DNA of 64,000 nucleotides from CAUYXS01 sp965248495. GTDB taxonomy: Bacteria > Chloroflexota > Dehalococcoidia > Lucifugimonadales > Australimonadaceae. The stretch is taken from positions 1,550,001 to 1,614,000 of the forward strand of contig CBDFJL010000003.1 of NCBI GenBank assembly GCA_965248495.1, in the 5' to 3' direction. Both the position numbers and the translations under genes were made by a program. Numbering within the stretch: position 1 is the first letter of the stretch; each line of letters opens with the position of its first letter. Below, piece by piece: positions 52,104 through 59,828 of the stretch. The notes beneath the pieces are model-generated. The model searched no databases and was not told where the DNA came from. It saw only the letters and a list, made by a program, of their open reading frames with translations.

Positions 52104-52211
52104 ATGGCTGAGTTGTCGTTTGAGACGAGCATGAACGTGATAGCCCTTAGACTATCCCTCTGCCCACCAGCACGGCGCCGACCACCAGCAGCACCCCGCC
52201 GAGGGCTTTGA
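52104..52211 (+). pseudogene. Truncated open frame with strong ribosome-binding site
   Basis: A very good site AAAAGGAGG ends 5 bases before ATG 52104, and the frame reads MAELSFETSMNVIA before running into the antisense end of the TauE-like gene and stopping at 52211. Natural sites this strong usually serve real genes, so this is likely the 5' stub of a gene replaced by the incoming TauE-like region. Confidence 0.5.
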
Positions 52212-52944
52212 TGAGCACGCTCAGCTCTACTCGTCCCGTGAGGTGAGCGCCGTACCACGAGCCCGCCATGGCGGTCGTTCCCATGGCCAGCAGAAGCGGC
52301 AGATCCACTTCACCCCGCAGCCCGTGCCCTACGAACCCGGCGAGGCCCAACCAGAATCCGATGAAGAGATTCGTGCCTGCGGCGATGCGCGGGTTCAGAT
52401 GCAGTACCCGAATCATCGCTGGCAGACGGATGGAGCCCAGGATGAGCCCAACGGCTCCACCCACAGCGCCGATGGTGAGGCCAAGGAATCCTTCGAGCGC
52501 CCCACGCCGCATCGTGACTCGCTCGGCTTGCGTGCTGGCATTGAGGCCGGAGATTCGTACGCGGAAAAGGAACTCCATACCCTGCCACAGCACGAGCACT
52601 CCAGCCCCGCCAATGAGCAGGTCCTCAGACACGCGGTCTGAAAAGAACCCTCCCGCGAACGCTCCAGCTGTAGCCGGGATCCCCATGAACCCGACGACCC
52701 GCCAATCCACGCGCCCGGCACGCACGTGGCGGACCGAGCCCACGGCGGCGCTCGCCGCGCTCACGAGTATGTTGGTGCCGCCGGACAGCGGGGCGGGAAA
52801 TCCCAGGAGCAGCAGGGCCGGCAATCGCATTGTGCCGAGCGCCAGACCAACGAAGCCGCCCAGCACCCCGATGACGCCGGATAGCGTCGCGAGCAACACC
52901 AGCTCCCACGCCCGCGCTTCAGTAGTCGCGCCAAGGACCTCCAT
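52147..52944 (-). CDS. TauE/SafE-family membrane transporter
   Basis: Sulfite/sulfoacetate exporter-type membrane protein of about 265 residues with around eight hydrophobic segments. The family's duplicated pattern is visible: GVIGVLGGFVGLALGTMRLPALLLLGFP in the first half and LTIGAVGGAVGLILGSIRLPAMIRVL in the second, each with the GGxxGLxLGSxRLPA signature. ATG 52944 is preferred; 52977 is possible. Exports or imports a small sulfur or organic anion; substrate unknown. It is divergent from the LigB-like gene. Confidence 0.85.
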   Translation of the reverse strand: MEVLGATTEARAWELVLLATLSGVIGVLGGFVGLALGTMRLPALLLLGFPAPLSGGTNILVSAASAAVGSVRHVRAGRVDWRVVGFMGIPATAGAFAGGFFSDRVSEDLLIGGAGVLVLWQGMEFLFRVRISGLNASTQAERVTMRRGALEGFLGLTIGAVGGAVGLILGSIRLPAMIRVLHLNPRIAAGTNLFIGFWLGLAGFVGHGLRGEVDLPLLLAMGTTAMAGSWYGAHLTGRVELSVLIKALGGVLLVVGAVLVGRGIV

Positions 52945-53308
52945 GGAGGTGAGTCTACCTGTGGGCAGTGGGATCAAGGCCAGCCTTGGCCGAGCTCAGG
53001 TGTTCTTGGTGGAGACGAAGGGATTGGCGACAAGGCGTTGGCGATCGCCTGCTGATTCCGTAGTTGACGGTTTCATTAGGCGAGAATAGTCTGCCTGGGC
53101 GGACGAGGCGACGAAAGCAGCACGTGGGGAGCGAGAGCGGCGCTGAGCTGATACGTAAAAGTCGCGGGCGTGAGAACCCTCAAGCGGTGCTGCTTTGGAA
53201 CGCGTACGGTGCGCCCTTTGTCGGTGCGCCCTTCGACCTACCCACGTCGGTGGACTTGGGCGTTGAGCATGAGGACAGAGCCAGGTGCATTCCGTTTCGG
53301 AGGTCGTT
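52945..53308. other. Divergent promoter region
   Basis: No supported gene. A plus-strand frame from about 53120 to 53290 reads protein-like (AVLLWNAYGAPFVGAP) but has no start site and may be a relic. GGAGG at about 53299-53303 is the ribosome-binding site of the LigB-like gene. Confidence 0.4.
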
Positions 53309-54334
53309 ATGGCAGAGATTCTCGGAATTGGGACCACGGACTTTCCCTTCCTGCGTGGGCAGGAAGACTCGATGGCGGGGGTGCTGAAGGGTGCGCTGGC
53401 CCGAGGCACGCACCTGACCGAGGAGACCAAGGACCCTGCCAACTGGCCCAAGGAGTTGCTTGCGGAGTGGGGAGACGATGAGGCCGTCGCGGTCGGGAAG
53501 GCGAGGCGCGGTAGCCAGATCGAGCAGTTCCACAAACTGAACGAGGCCCTGGAGGCGTTCAACCCAGACTTCATCCTGGTTTGGTCCAAAGATGCGCGGG
53601 AGAGCCTGGGAGACATCTGTATCCCGCCCTTCTGGATTCAGGCCTTTGAGAGTGTGGAGGTTAAGCCGAACCTGGCTCATTTCGGTGAGCCAGCCGACAA
53701 GGAAGTCACCATCCGGGGACACCAAGAAGGAGCGTTTCGCCTCATCAACGGTCTGCAACGGGAAGGGTTCGACGTCGCATTCTCACTGAAACCGAACCAC
53801 CAGAACGGTCTGGCCGCACCCTTCGTTGGTGTCCTTACCCACCTCGACTGGGACAAGCACCGCTACGCGACCCCCGTGATCCCGGTCTCCATCAACCCCT
53901 TCGGCATCCGCGAGCGCGTGATGGACGGCATGTCACCCATCGACCCGAACGGTCCGCTACCGCTGTCTCCCAAGCGGGCCTTCGAGCTCGGCCAGGCAAC
54001 CGCCCGCATCTTCAAGGACAGCCCTTGGAAGGTCGCGCTGGTGGCAGGCGTGGGCTGGTCACACTCCCAGAACACGTCCTGGGAGCGGCAAGTGCTTACC
54101 CCGGACGCGGAGGCGGACAAGAAGCTGCACGAGCAATGGCGCAACAACCGGTTCGCCGATTGGGCGAACATGACGCTGGAAGAACTGGAGGACAGTGCGA
54201 ATTGGGAACTGACCTGCTGGATAGCGCTCGCCGGGGCCATGACCGAGATCGGCGCCAAGGTCCAACATAGTCATCTGGAGGAGAACTACGCATTCGGCTC
54301 CAATTGGGTGAACACGATTTTCTCAGTGGCGTAG
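53309..54334 (+). CDS. LigB-superfamily protein, paralogue 1
   Basis: A 341-residue protein with the fold layout of LigB class III extradiol dioxygenases: LNEALEAFNPDFILVW, then IPPFWI, FVGVLTHLDWDKHR, PVIPVSINPFG, VALVAGVGWSHSQ and CWIALAGAM. The catalytic His of LigB is matched by H252 and the Glu by E300. The first iron His of LigB is D11 here (TTDFPFL) and the second is D95-A96 (WSKDARESL). With both metal histidines gone, ring cleavage by the usual site is doubtful. ATG 53309 has GGAGG at 5 bases. First of a run of catabolic-looking genes. Confidence 0.8.
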   Translation: MAEILGIGTTDFPFLRGQEDSMAGVLKGALARGTHLTEETKDPANWPKELLAEWGDDEAVAVGKARRGSQIEQFHKLNEALEAFNPDFILVWSKDARESLGDICIPPFWIQAFESVEVKPNLAHFGEPADKEVTIRGHQEGAFRLINGLQREGFDVAFSLKPNHQNGLAAPFVGVLTHLDWDKHRYATPVIPVSINPFGIRERVMDGMSPIDPNGPLPLSPKRAFELGQATARIFKDSPWKVALVAGVGWSHSQNTSWERQVLTPDAEADKKLHEQWRNNRFADWANMTLEELEDSANWELTCWIALAGAMTEIGAKVQHSHLEENYAFGSNWVNTIFSVA

Positions 54335-54420
54335 CCCTTGGACGAACCTGGCAGCGAGAAGAGGGGCTACCGCGCGTACGGTGAGCCCCGCACGGCGAAC
54401 AGAAATGAGAGGGTGCAACA

Positions 54421-55242
54421 ATGCGACTGGAAGGCAAAGTAGCCATCATCACGGGTGCGAGTCCCAACATTGGGGGCACGGTCGGCCGTGGATTCGCGCG
54501 AGAGGGCGCCAAGGTCTGCATCAATGACCTAGACCCGGAGACAGCGGACGCCTCTGTCGCCCTCATCAAGGAGGACGGAGGGGACGCCTTCGCGTTTCCC
54601 TGCGACGTGACTGACGAAGAGAAGGTCAAGGAGATGGTCGACGCGGTCGTTGCCAGGTGGGGTCACGTGGACATCCTGGTGAACGCAGCTGTCGCCTTTA
54701 CCAGCGGCGGAGTTCTGGACATGCCGACGGCGACATTCCAAAAGGCGCTCAGCGTTATTTGCACGGGGGCGTTCCTGTGCACGAAGTATGTGGCGGCGTC
54801 GATGGTAGAAAAAGACGTTCAGGGAAGCATTGTCTGTATCTACTCCACCGCGGCGTGGCAAGGCCAGCCTGGCAACATTGGCTACTGCACGGCCAAGGCC
54901 GGCATGATCAATTTCGTCCGATCCGCAGCCATGGAGCTCGCCCCACATGGCATTCGTGTCAACGGCTTCACGCCATCCGCCACCGAGCCCACGGAAGAGG
55001 CCACGGCCTTCCGAGCAGCCCGCAGCCGGGCCGGCGCCAGGCCTCCACAGGCGTACGTCAACGACTTCGTCGGGTTGAACCCGATGGGCCGCCGGCCGAG
55101 CCCCTGGGACTATGTGGGCGCCTTCGTATACCTGGCGTCGGACGAGTCCAAGATGATGACGGGCACGGACATCAAGGTCGACTCGGGCACGACCGCTAAG
55201 TACTGGCCCTGGGTACCTGAGCACTTCAACTCCGAGGCCTAG
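54421..55242 (+). CDS. Short-chain dehydrogenase/reductase
   Basis: A 273-residue SDR. Cofactor motif TGASPNIG (11-18), NAA at 88-90, and catalytic S142, Y155 and K159 in GYCTAKAGM. It stands between a LigB-like gene (86 bp) and a Rieske oxygenase (192 bp), so it could oxidise a cis-diol or related alcohol in the same route. Its exact substrate is inferred from position only. GAGAGGG precedes the ATG 54421. Confidence 0.9.
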   Translation: MRLEGKVAIITGASPNIGGTVGRGFAREGAKVCINDLDPETADASVALIKEDGGDAFAFPCDVTDEEKVKEMVDAVVARWGHVDILVNAAVAFTSGGVLDMPTATFQKALSVICTGAFLCTKYVAASMVEKDVQGSIVCIYSTAAWQGQPGNIGYCTAKAGMINFVRSAAMELAPHGIRVNGFTPSATEPTEEATAFRAARSRAGARPPQAYVNDFVGLNPMGRRPSPWDYVGAFVYLASDESKMMTGTDIKVDSGTTAKYWPWVPEHFNSEA

Positions 55243-55434
55243 GCCGCACGAACAGCCGCTCTCGGCGCATCGACGAGGCACGCGCATTGCGATCTGTTCC
55301 AAGGTGGTTCCCACTATGAATCGTCGTCGCGAACACGGTAGCCGACCGAGAATCGTAGTTGACCGAGACCTGCCAGAGTGGTACAAGAACAAGTAAGAAG
55401 ATGGCGGGGGCACTAGTTAGGCTGGAGGATCCCA

Positions 55435-56748
55435 ATGCGAGCAGAACTGGAACGTCCTACAGCGGCAGAGCGAGCGCTGAGTCATGGGCTTTCTCCTCAG
55501 GACCGGCGAGAGTTGATTCCCGAGCTGGGACTGCGGGAGTATTGGTACCCGGGCATTCCGGCGCACAAGGTGGGCCGCAAGCCGGTGCTGGTCAAGATGC
55601 TGGGAGACGAGTTGATCTTCTGGCGAGGCAAAGAGGGTGTGGTGGCGTTCGACAACAGTTGTCCTCATCGGGGCGGCATGCTCCATATGGCGGACCACTG
55701 GTGGAAGGGGACGGTTACGTGCACCTACCACGGCTGGACGTTTGACGAGCGTGGCGAGTGTATCGCCGTACTGGGGGAAGGACCGGAGTCCAAGATTCCG
55801 GGCAAGCCCGATGCACGGGCGAGGGTCTACCCGACCCAGACCTTCAAGGGGATGGTCTTCATCTGGATGGGCAAGGAGGAGCCTGCGCCCATTGAGGAAG
55901 ACGTACCAGTTGAGTTTTTCGACGGCGGGGCCGTGGTTTCTCACAGCGCCACCATCTGGGCCACCAACTGGCGGCCGGCTCTAGAGAATGTCTACGATTC
56001 GCACGTGCAGTACGTGCATCGCAATTCGTCGCGAAATGTGATCAACCAGGTGAACCAGGCGGGACCACGACGGTCGAAGCCAGAGGTCATCAACGGCCGT
56101 GCCCTCATCATGCCTAGCTTTGCTCAGCGCCGGAGGCCTCAGGCCAACGGCAGCTCCGCGAATGGGGCCGACGCCAAGCAATCCACGGCGCTGCCGCAAC
56201 GACTGGCCTATCGCGAGTATTTCCCCCAAGCGGACATCACTTGGCCGCGACGGAGGACTCGCTTGCTGTGGACATGGGCCTTCCGGTGGATGGGCAACCG
56301 TCAACGCCAGCGGAAGATGTTCGTTACCGACCCGGAGTGGGCGGGTGGACACCACCTGCCGAGCATGTTCCGCACGGGGTCCCCTTCACACCTCTACACG
56401 CGATGGGTTGTCCCCATCGACGCCAAGACCGTTCGGGTCATGTACTTCCACTCAGCGAAGCCACGTAACTTGCTTGGGCGTATCTACGAGCGGTTCATCT
56501 TCCACACCTGGCACGACTGGTCCATGAATTACAACTTCTCGGGCCAGGACGGTCGACAGATGATCTATCAGTACTACGACACCCCTGAGAAGCTCTCCGC
56601 CACCGACGCGCAGAGTATTGAGTGGCGCAAGCTGCTACTCCGCGCACGAGGTATGCACGTCGAAGAGCCTGACGCACTTCCCGAGGCAGAGGCCTTCGCT
56701 GAAGCTTTGGAAAATGAGATGCAAGCGGAGGCACCCTCGGCAGGCTAG
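55435..56748 (+). CDS. Rieske non-heme iron oxygenase, paralogue 1
   Basis: A 437-residue terminal oxygenase alpha subunit. The Rieske cluster is bound by C76, H78 (CPHRGG) and C96, H99 (CTYHGW). The mononuclear iron site is D188, H190 and H195 in YDSHVQYVH, with a later acidic ligand in the C-terminal domain. It resembles vanillate/phthalate-type or related mono-oxygenase Rieske proteins. GGAGG is 7 bases before ATG 55435. It is paired with a second Rieske gene 170 bp later. No ferredoxin or reductase gene is near. Confidence 0.9.
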   Translation: MRAELERPTAAERALSHGLSPQDRRELIPELGLREYWYPGIPAHKVGRKPVLVKMLGDELIFWRGKEGVVAFDNSCPHRGGMLHMADHWWKGTVTCTYHGWTFDERGECIAVLGEGPESKIPGKPDARARVYPTQTFKGMVFIWMGKEEPAPIEEDVPVEFFDGGAVVSHSATIWATNWRPALENVYDSHVQYVHRNSSRNVINQVNQAGPRRSKPEVINGRALIMPSFAQRRRPQANGSSANGADAKQSTALPQRLAYREYFPQADITWPRRRTRLLWTWAFRWMGNRQRQRKMFVTDPEWAGGHHLPSMFRTGSPSHLYTRWVVPIDAKTVRVMYFHSAKPRNLLGRIYERFIFHTWHDWSMNYNFSGQDGRQMIYQYYDTPEKLSATDAQSIEWRKLLLRARGMHVEEPDALPEAEAFAEALENEMQAEAPSAG

Positions 56749-56787
56749 AGTTAGACCTGTGGCAAGGGGTTGAGACCTGCTACTGAC

Positions 56788-56823
56788 CAATCATCCGGCC
56801 GCCTAACCGTGGCCGGATGATTG
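56788..56823 (+). terminator. Hairpin terminator between Rieske genes
   Basis: A 13-bp perfect stem: CAATCATCCGGCC (56788-56800), a 10-base loop and GGCCGGATGATTG (56811-56823), followed by TTATTG. It lies 40 bp beyond the first Rieske gene, so the two Rieske genes are probably not on a single full-length message. Confidence 0.65.
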
Positions 56824-56917
56824 TTATTGAGGCCTGCCAGCGGAGCCGTGAAGAGAGTAGCGAAGACCCTGCCGTTGGAAATGGACCCATGAGCAACCCG
56901 AGGAGGGGAGTTTACCT

Positions 56918-58198
56918 ATGCGAGCAGAACTGGACCGTCCTACAGGGGCAGAGCGAGCGCTGAGTCATGGGCTTTCTCCTCAGGACCGGCGAGAGCTGAT
57001 TCCCGAACTGGGACTGCGGGAGTATTGGTACCCGGGGATTCCGGCGCACAAGGTGGGCCGCAAGCCGGTGCTGGTCAAGATGCTGGGAGACGAGTTGATC
57101 TTCTGGCGAGGCAAAGAGGGTGTGGTGGCGTTCGACAACAGTTGTCCTCATCGGGGCGGCATGCTCCATATGGCGGACCACTGGTGGAAGGGGACGGTTA
57201 CGTGCACCTACCACGGCTGGACGTTTGACGAGCGTGGCGAGTGCATCGCCGTGCTGGGCGAGGGTCCGGAGTCCAAGATTCCGGGCAAGCCCGATGCTCG
57301 GGCGAGGGTCTACCCGACCCAGACGCTCAAGGGGATCGTCTTCATCTGGATGGGCAAGGAAGAGCCTGCGCCCATTGAAGAAGACGTACCGGAGGAGCTC
57401 TTCCAGGAAGGTACAGTCGTCTTGCACAGCAACACGACTTGGCCCTGCAACTGGCGTCCGGCCATGGAAAACATCTATGACGCCCACGTGCAGTACGTGC
57501 ACAAGGACTCCATGCAGTTCATAACGTCGCCCATTCCGCAGTCTGGCCCCAGGCGGAACAAGCCTGAGGTCGTCCAAGGGCGTGCGTTGAATATGACGTC
57601 GTACATCGTCGCCGCAGGCCGTGTTCCCACGCCCCAGGCTTCCAACGGGGCCCCGCAGGCCTACCAGCAACGCTACGAGAGGGCCGGCGTGACGTGGCCT
57701 CGACGTCGGACGCGGCTGCTGTGGACGTGGGCGTTTCGATGGATGGCTCGGCGACGGATGAAGCGACAGATGTTTGTCGACAAGCCTGAGTGGCGGGGTG
57801 GCCATCACCTGCCCAGTATGTTCCGCGCCTTCTACGGCACACACATGTACACCCGTTGGGCAGTCCCTGTAGACGCCAGCAATATGCGGTTGTTCTACCT
57901 CCATTCGGCCAAGCCAAGCAGTTGGCTCGGGCGTCTGTATGAACGGATTCACTTCCACATTTGGCACGACTGGTCCATGAACCTCAATTTCTCAGGCCAG
58001 GACGGCCGCCAGATGATCTACCAGTACTACGACAAGCCAGAGAAGCTTTCCGCCACGGACGTCCAGACGATCGAGTGGAGGAAGCTGGTCCTTCAGGGGC
58101 GGGGGATGGCCGGTCAGGCAATCGAGGGAGTTCCCGAGGCTGAGGCCTTCGCCCAGCAGCTGGAGGATGAGATGAAGACGGAGGCCGCCGCAGGCTAG
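56918..58198 (+). CDS. Rieske non-heme iron oxygenase, paralogue 2
   Basis: A 426-residue Rieske oxygenase. The N-terminal 160 residues are nearly the same as in paralogue 1, including C76/H78 and C96/H99, and the iron site is H190 and H195 in YDAHVQYVH. The rest is clearly diverged. The corresponding DNA includes a 206-bp block identical to 55555-55760. It starts after GAGGAGGGG and is followed 58 bp later by a LigB-like gene. The catalytic domain difference suggests different substrates for a shared electron-transfer domain. Confidence 0.9.
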   Translation: MRAELDRPTGAERALSHGLSPQDRRELIPELGLREYWYPGIPAHKVGRKPVLVKMLGDELIFWRGKEGVVAFDNSCPHRGGMLHMADHWWKGTVTCTYHGWTFDERGECIAVLGEGPESKIPGKPDARARVYPTQTLKGIVFIWMGKEEPAPIEEDVPEELFQEGTVVLHSNTTWPCNWRPAMENIYDAHVQYVHKDSMQFITSPIPQSGPRRNKPEVVQGRALNMTSYIVAAGRVPTPQASNGAPQAYQQRYERAGVTWPRRRTRLLWTWAFRWMARRRMKRQMFVDKPEWRGGHHLPSMFRAFYGTHMYTRWAVPVDASNMRLFYLHSAKPSSWLGRLYERIHFHIWHDWSMNLNFSGQDGRQMIYQYYDKPEKLSATDVQTIEWRKLVLQGRGMAGQAIEGVPEAEAFAQQLEDEMKTEAAAG

Positions 58199-58256
58199 GG
58201 GTCCATCAAACCCGACTGGTTCCAGGCGGCGCCAGCACGCTACGAGGAGGCACCCG

Positions 58257-59300
58257 ATGGGCGAGATCATGGGTGGGGGTCTGAACGAGTTCCCTTTCTT
58301 TCGCTTTGCCGATGACAGCGTCATGGTGCGGATGTTCGAACGGAGGCTTGAGAACCCAAGCCTCGACCCCGGCCTAAAGAAGCCCGAGAATTGGCCCGCT
58401 GGTCTCGCCGCGGAGTATGGCGCCGACCATGGGGTCAGCAGTGCCCGCAGTCATAGAGAAAAGGTGGGTACGGCGTTTCGCGAGCTCCGCAAGGCGATCG
58501 ACGATTTCAAACCCGACATCGTCTTGATCTGGAGTAAGGAGCAGCTCGAGAACTTCGCCGAGGACTGCATGCCGCCGTTCTGTATCTACGCCTATGACGA
58601 GATGGAGTTCCGGCCCCACGAGCGGTACAAGAGCCAGGACGTCGGAGAGACCATCTGGGGCGAGAGCCTGGACGCCACCGTCAAGATCGAAGGGCACCGA
58701 TTAGCGGCCAAGTACCTCACCACCAAGCTAATGGAGCAAAACTTCGACATGGCCTACGCGTACAAACCCTTGCATGTGGCCACGTTGGCGCACACGTTCG
58801 AGGGCCTGCTGACGCATCTCGACTGGGACCGTAAGGGCTTCCCCTACCCCGTGGTGCCGTTCTACGTCAACGCGTACGGACACTGGCACCTCACGAACAA
58901 AGGATTCTCTCGGGAGGGTGAGCTGAACCCTCCTGCGCCGTCACCGCAGCGATGCTTCGAGTTGGGCCGGGCCACGGCCCGAATCCTGCGGGACAGCCCG
59001 TGGCGCGTGGCGATCATCGCCGGCTCGAGCTGGTCGCACGCTCACGTCACGCCCATGAATGACTTTCTGTACCCAGATGTTGAAGGAGACCGAAGGCTGT
59101 TCCAAGCCCTGGAAGCCGCGGACTATCTATCTTGGGGACAACTCGAACTGGAGGACATGGTCCGGTCGGGCCGGCAAGAGGTCCTGAGTTGGGTGGCGCT
59201 TGCCGGCGCGATGGAAGAGCTTCAGCTACGACCGAAGTATCTGGATTTCAGCGAGACTTGGATCTTCAATTCGACCAAAGTGACCGCGGTCTTCCAGTAG
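58257..59300 (+). CDS. LigB-superfamily protein, paralogue 2
   Basis: A 347-residue paralogue of the genes at 53309 and 63395. Landmarks include FKPDIVLIW, MPPFCIY, LLTHLDWDRKG, PVVPFYVNAYG, VAIIAGSSWSHAH and VALAGAM. The first metal His position is E11 (LNEFPFF), the second E95-Q96 (WSKEQLEN); catalytic-type His (SWSH) and Glu (RQEVLSW) are retained. GAGGAGG precedes ATG 58257. It follows the Rieske paralogue 2 by 58 bp. Confidence 0.8.
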   Translation: MGEIMGGGLNEFPFFRFADDSVMVRMFERRLENPSLDPGLKKPENWPAGLAAEYGADHGVSSARSHREKVGTAFRELRKAIDDFKPDIVLIWSKEQLENFAEDCMPPFCIYAYDEMEFRPHERYKSQDVGETIWGESLDATVKIEGHRLAAKYLTTKLMEQNFDMAYAYKPLHVATLAHTFEGLLTHLDWDRKGFPYPVVPFYVNAYGHWHLTNKGFSREGELNPPAPSPQRCFELGRATARILRDSPWRVAIIAGSSWSHAHVTPMNDFLYPDVEGDRRLFQALEAADYLSWGQLELEDMVRSGRQEVLSWVALAGAMEELQLRPKYLDFSETWIFNSTKVTAVFQ

Positions 59301-59331
59301 CGACTCCAAGAAGGCCTAGAAGGGACTGGCG

Positions 59332-59724
59332 ATGAGAATAGAGTTGACGTTGCCCCGCTGGTTGCTGTTGCTCAGCTCCCCCATCATCATCGGACTGGGA
59401 ATTGCCGGCTTCTTCTCTGCATGGGGTACCGATGACCCGGCTACTTTGGACGGCTCGAAGGCGATCGCGTTACTGGTGCTGGGTGCCTTCGTCCTCTGGG
59501 TTGGTGTGTCGTGGTCCTATGACGTCCGCAAGACCGTCACGAGCATCTTGGGAATCATCCTCGTGGTCGCAGGAGCGGTTGGCGCCATCTGGGGAGGACA
59601 GGATTCATCCAACTTGGGTATCACCCACATCAACAGGCCCTGGGAGGCCTCGCTCTACCTGGTCATGGGCATCGCGTACCTTATCGCGGCCAGATGGCCG
59701 CGCCCGTTCGACTACCACGATTGA
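59332..59724 (+). CDS. Small four-helix membrane protein
   Basis: 130 residues with about four hydrophobic segments: LLLLSSPIIIGLGIAGFF, then IALLVLGAFVLWVGVS, SILGIILVVAGAVGAIWG and SLYLVMGIAYLIAARW. No family recognised. It follows LigB paralogue 2 by 31 bp and is the last gene before a strong terminator. A role in uptake for the preceding enzymes is possible but unsupported. Confidence 0.7.
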   Translation: MRIELTLPRWLLLLSSPIIIGLGIAGFFSAWGTDDPATLDGSKAIALLVLGAFVLWVGVSWSYDVRKTVTSILGIILVVAGAVGAIWGGQDSSNLGITHINRPWEASLYLVMGIAYLIAARWPRPFDYHD

Positions 59725-59756
59725 ATGAAATAGTCCGAGCCAGGCACGGATAACTG

Positions 59757-59793
59757 AAAAGGAGGCCCGCGAGCAACTCGCGGGCCTCCTTTT
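59757..59793. terminator. Strong bidirectional intrinsic terminator
   Basis: A perfect 17-bp stem: AAAAGGAGGCCCGCGAG (59757-59773), loop CAA and CTCGCGGGCCTCCTTTT (59777-59793). A-tract and T-tract flanks let it work on both strands. It separates the plus-strand catabolic genes from the convergent ABC-transporter operon. Confidence 0.92.
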
Positions 59794-59828
59794 CCTTTTA
59801 CACGGATGCGGGAGCGGACTTCGAAGCG

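Noticed and set aside
53064..53308. Plus-strand frame before the first LigB-like gene
   Set aside because: Protein-like in part, but no start site and it overlaps the LigB-like start in another frame; at most a relic.
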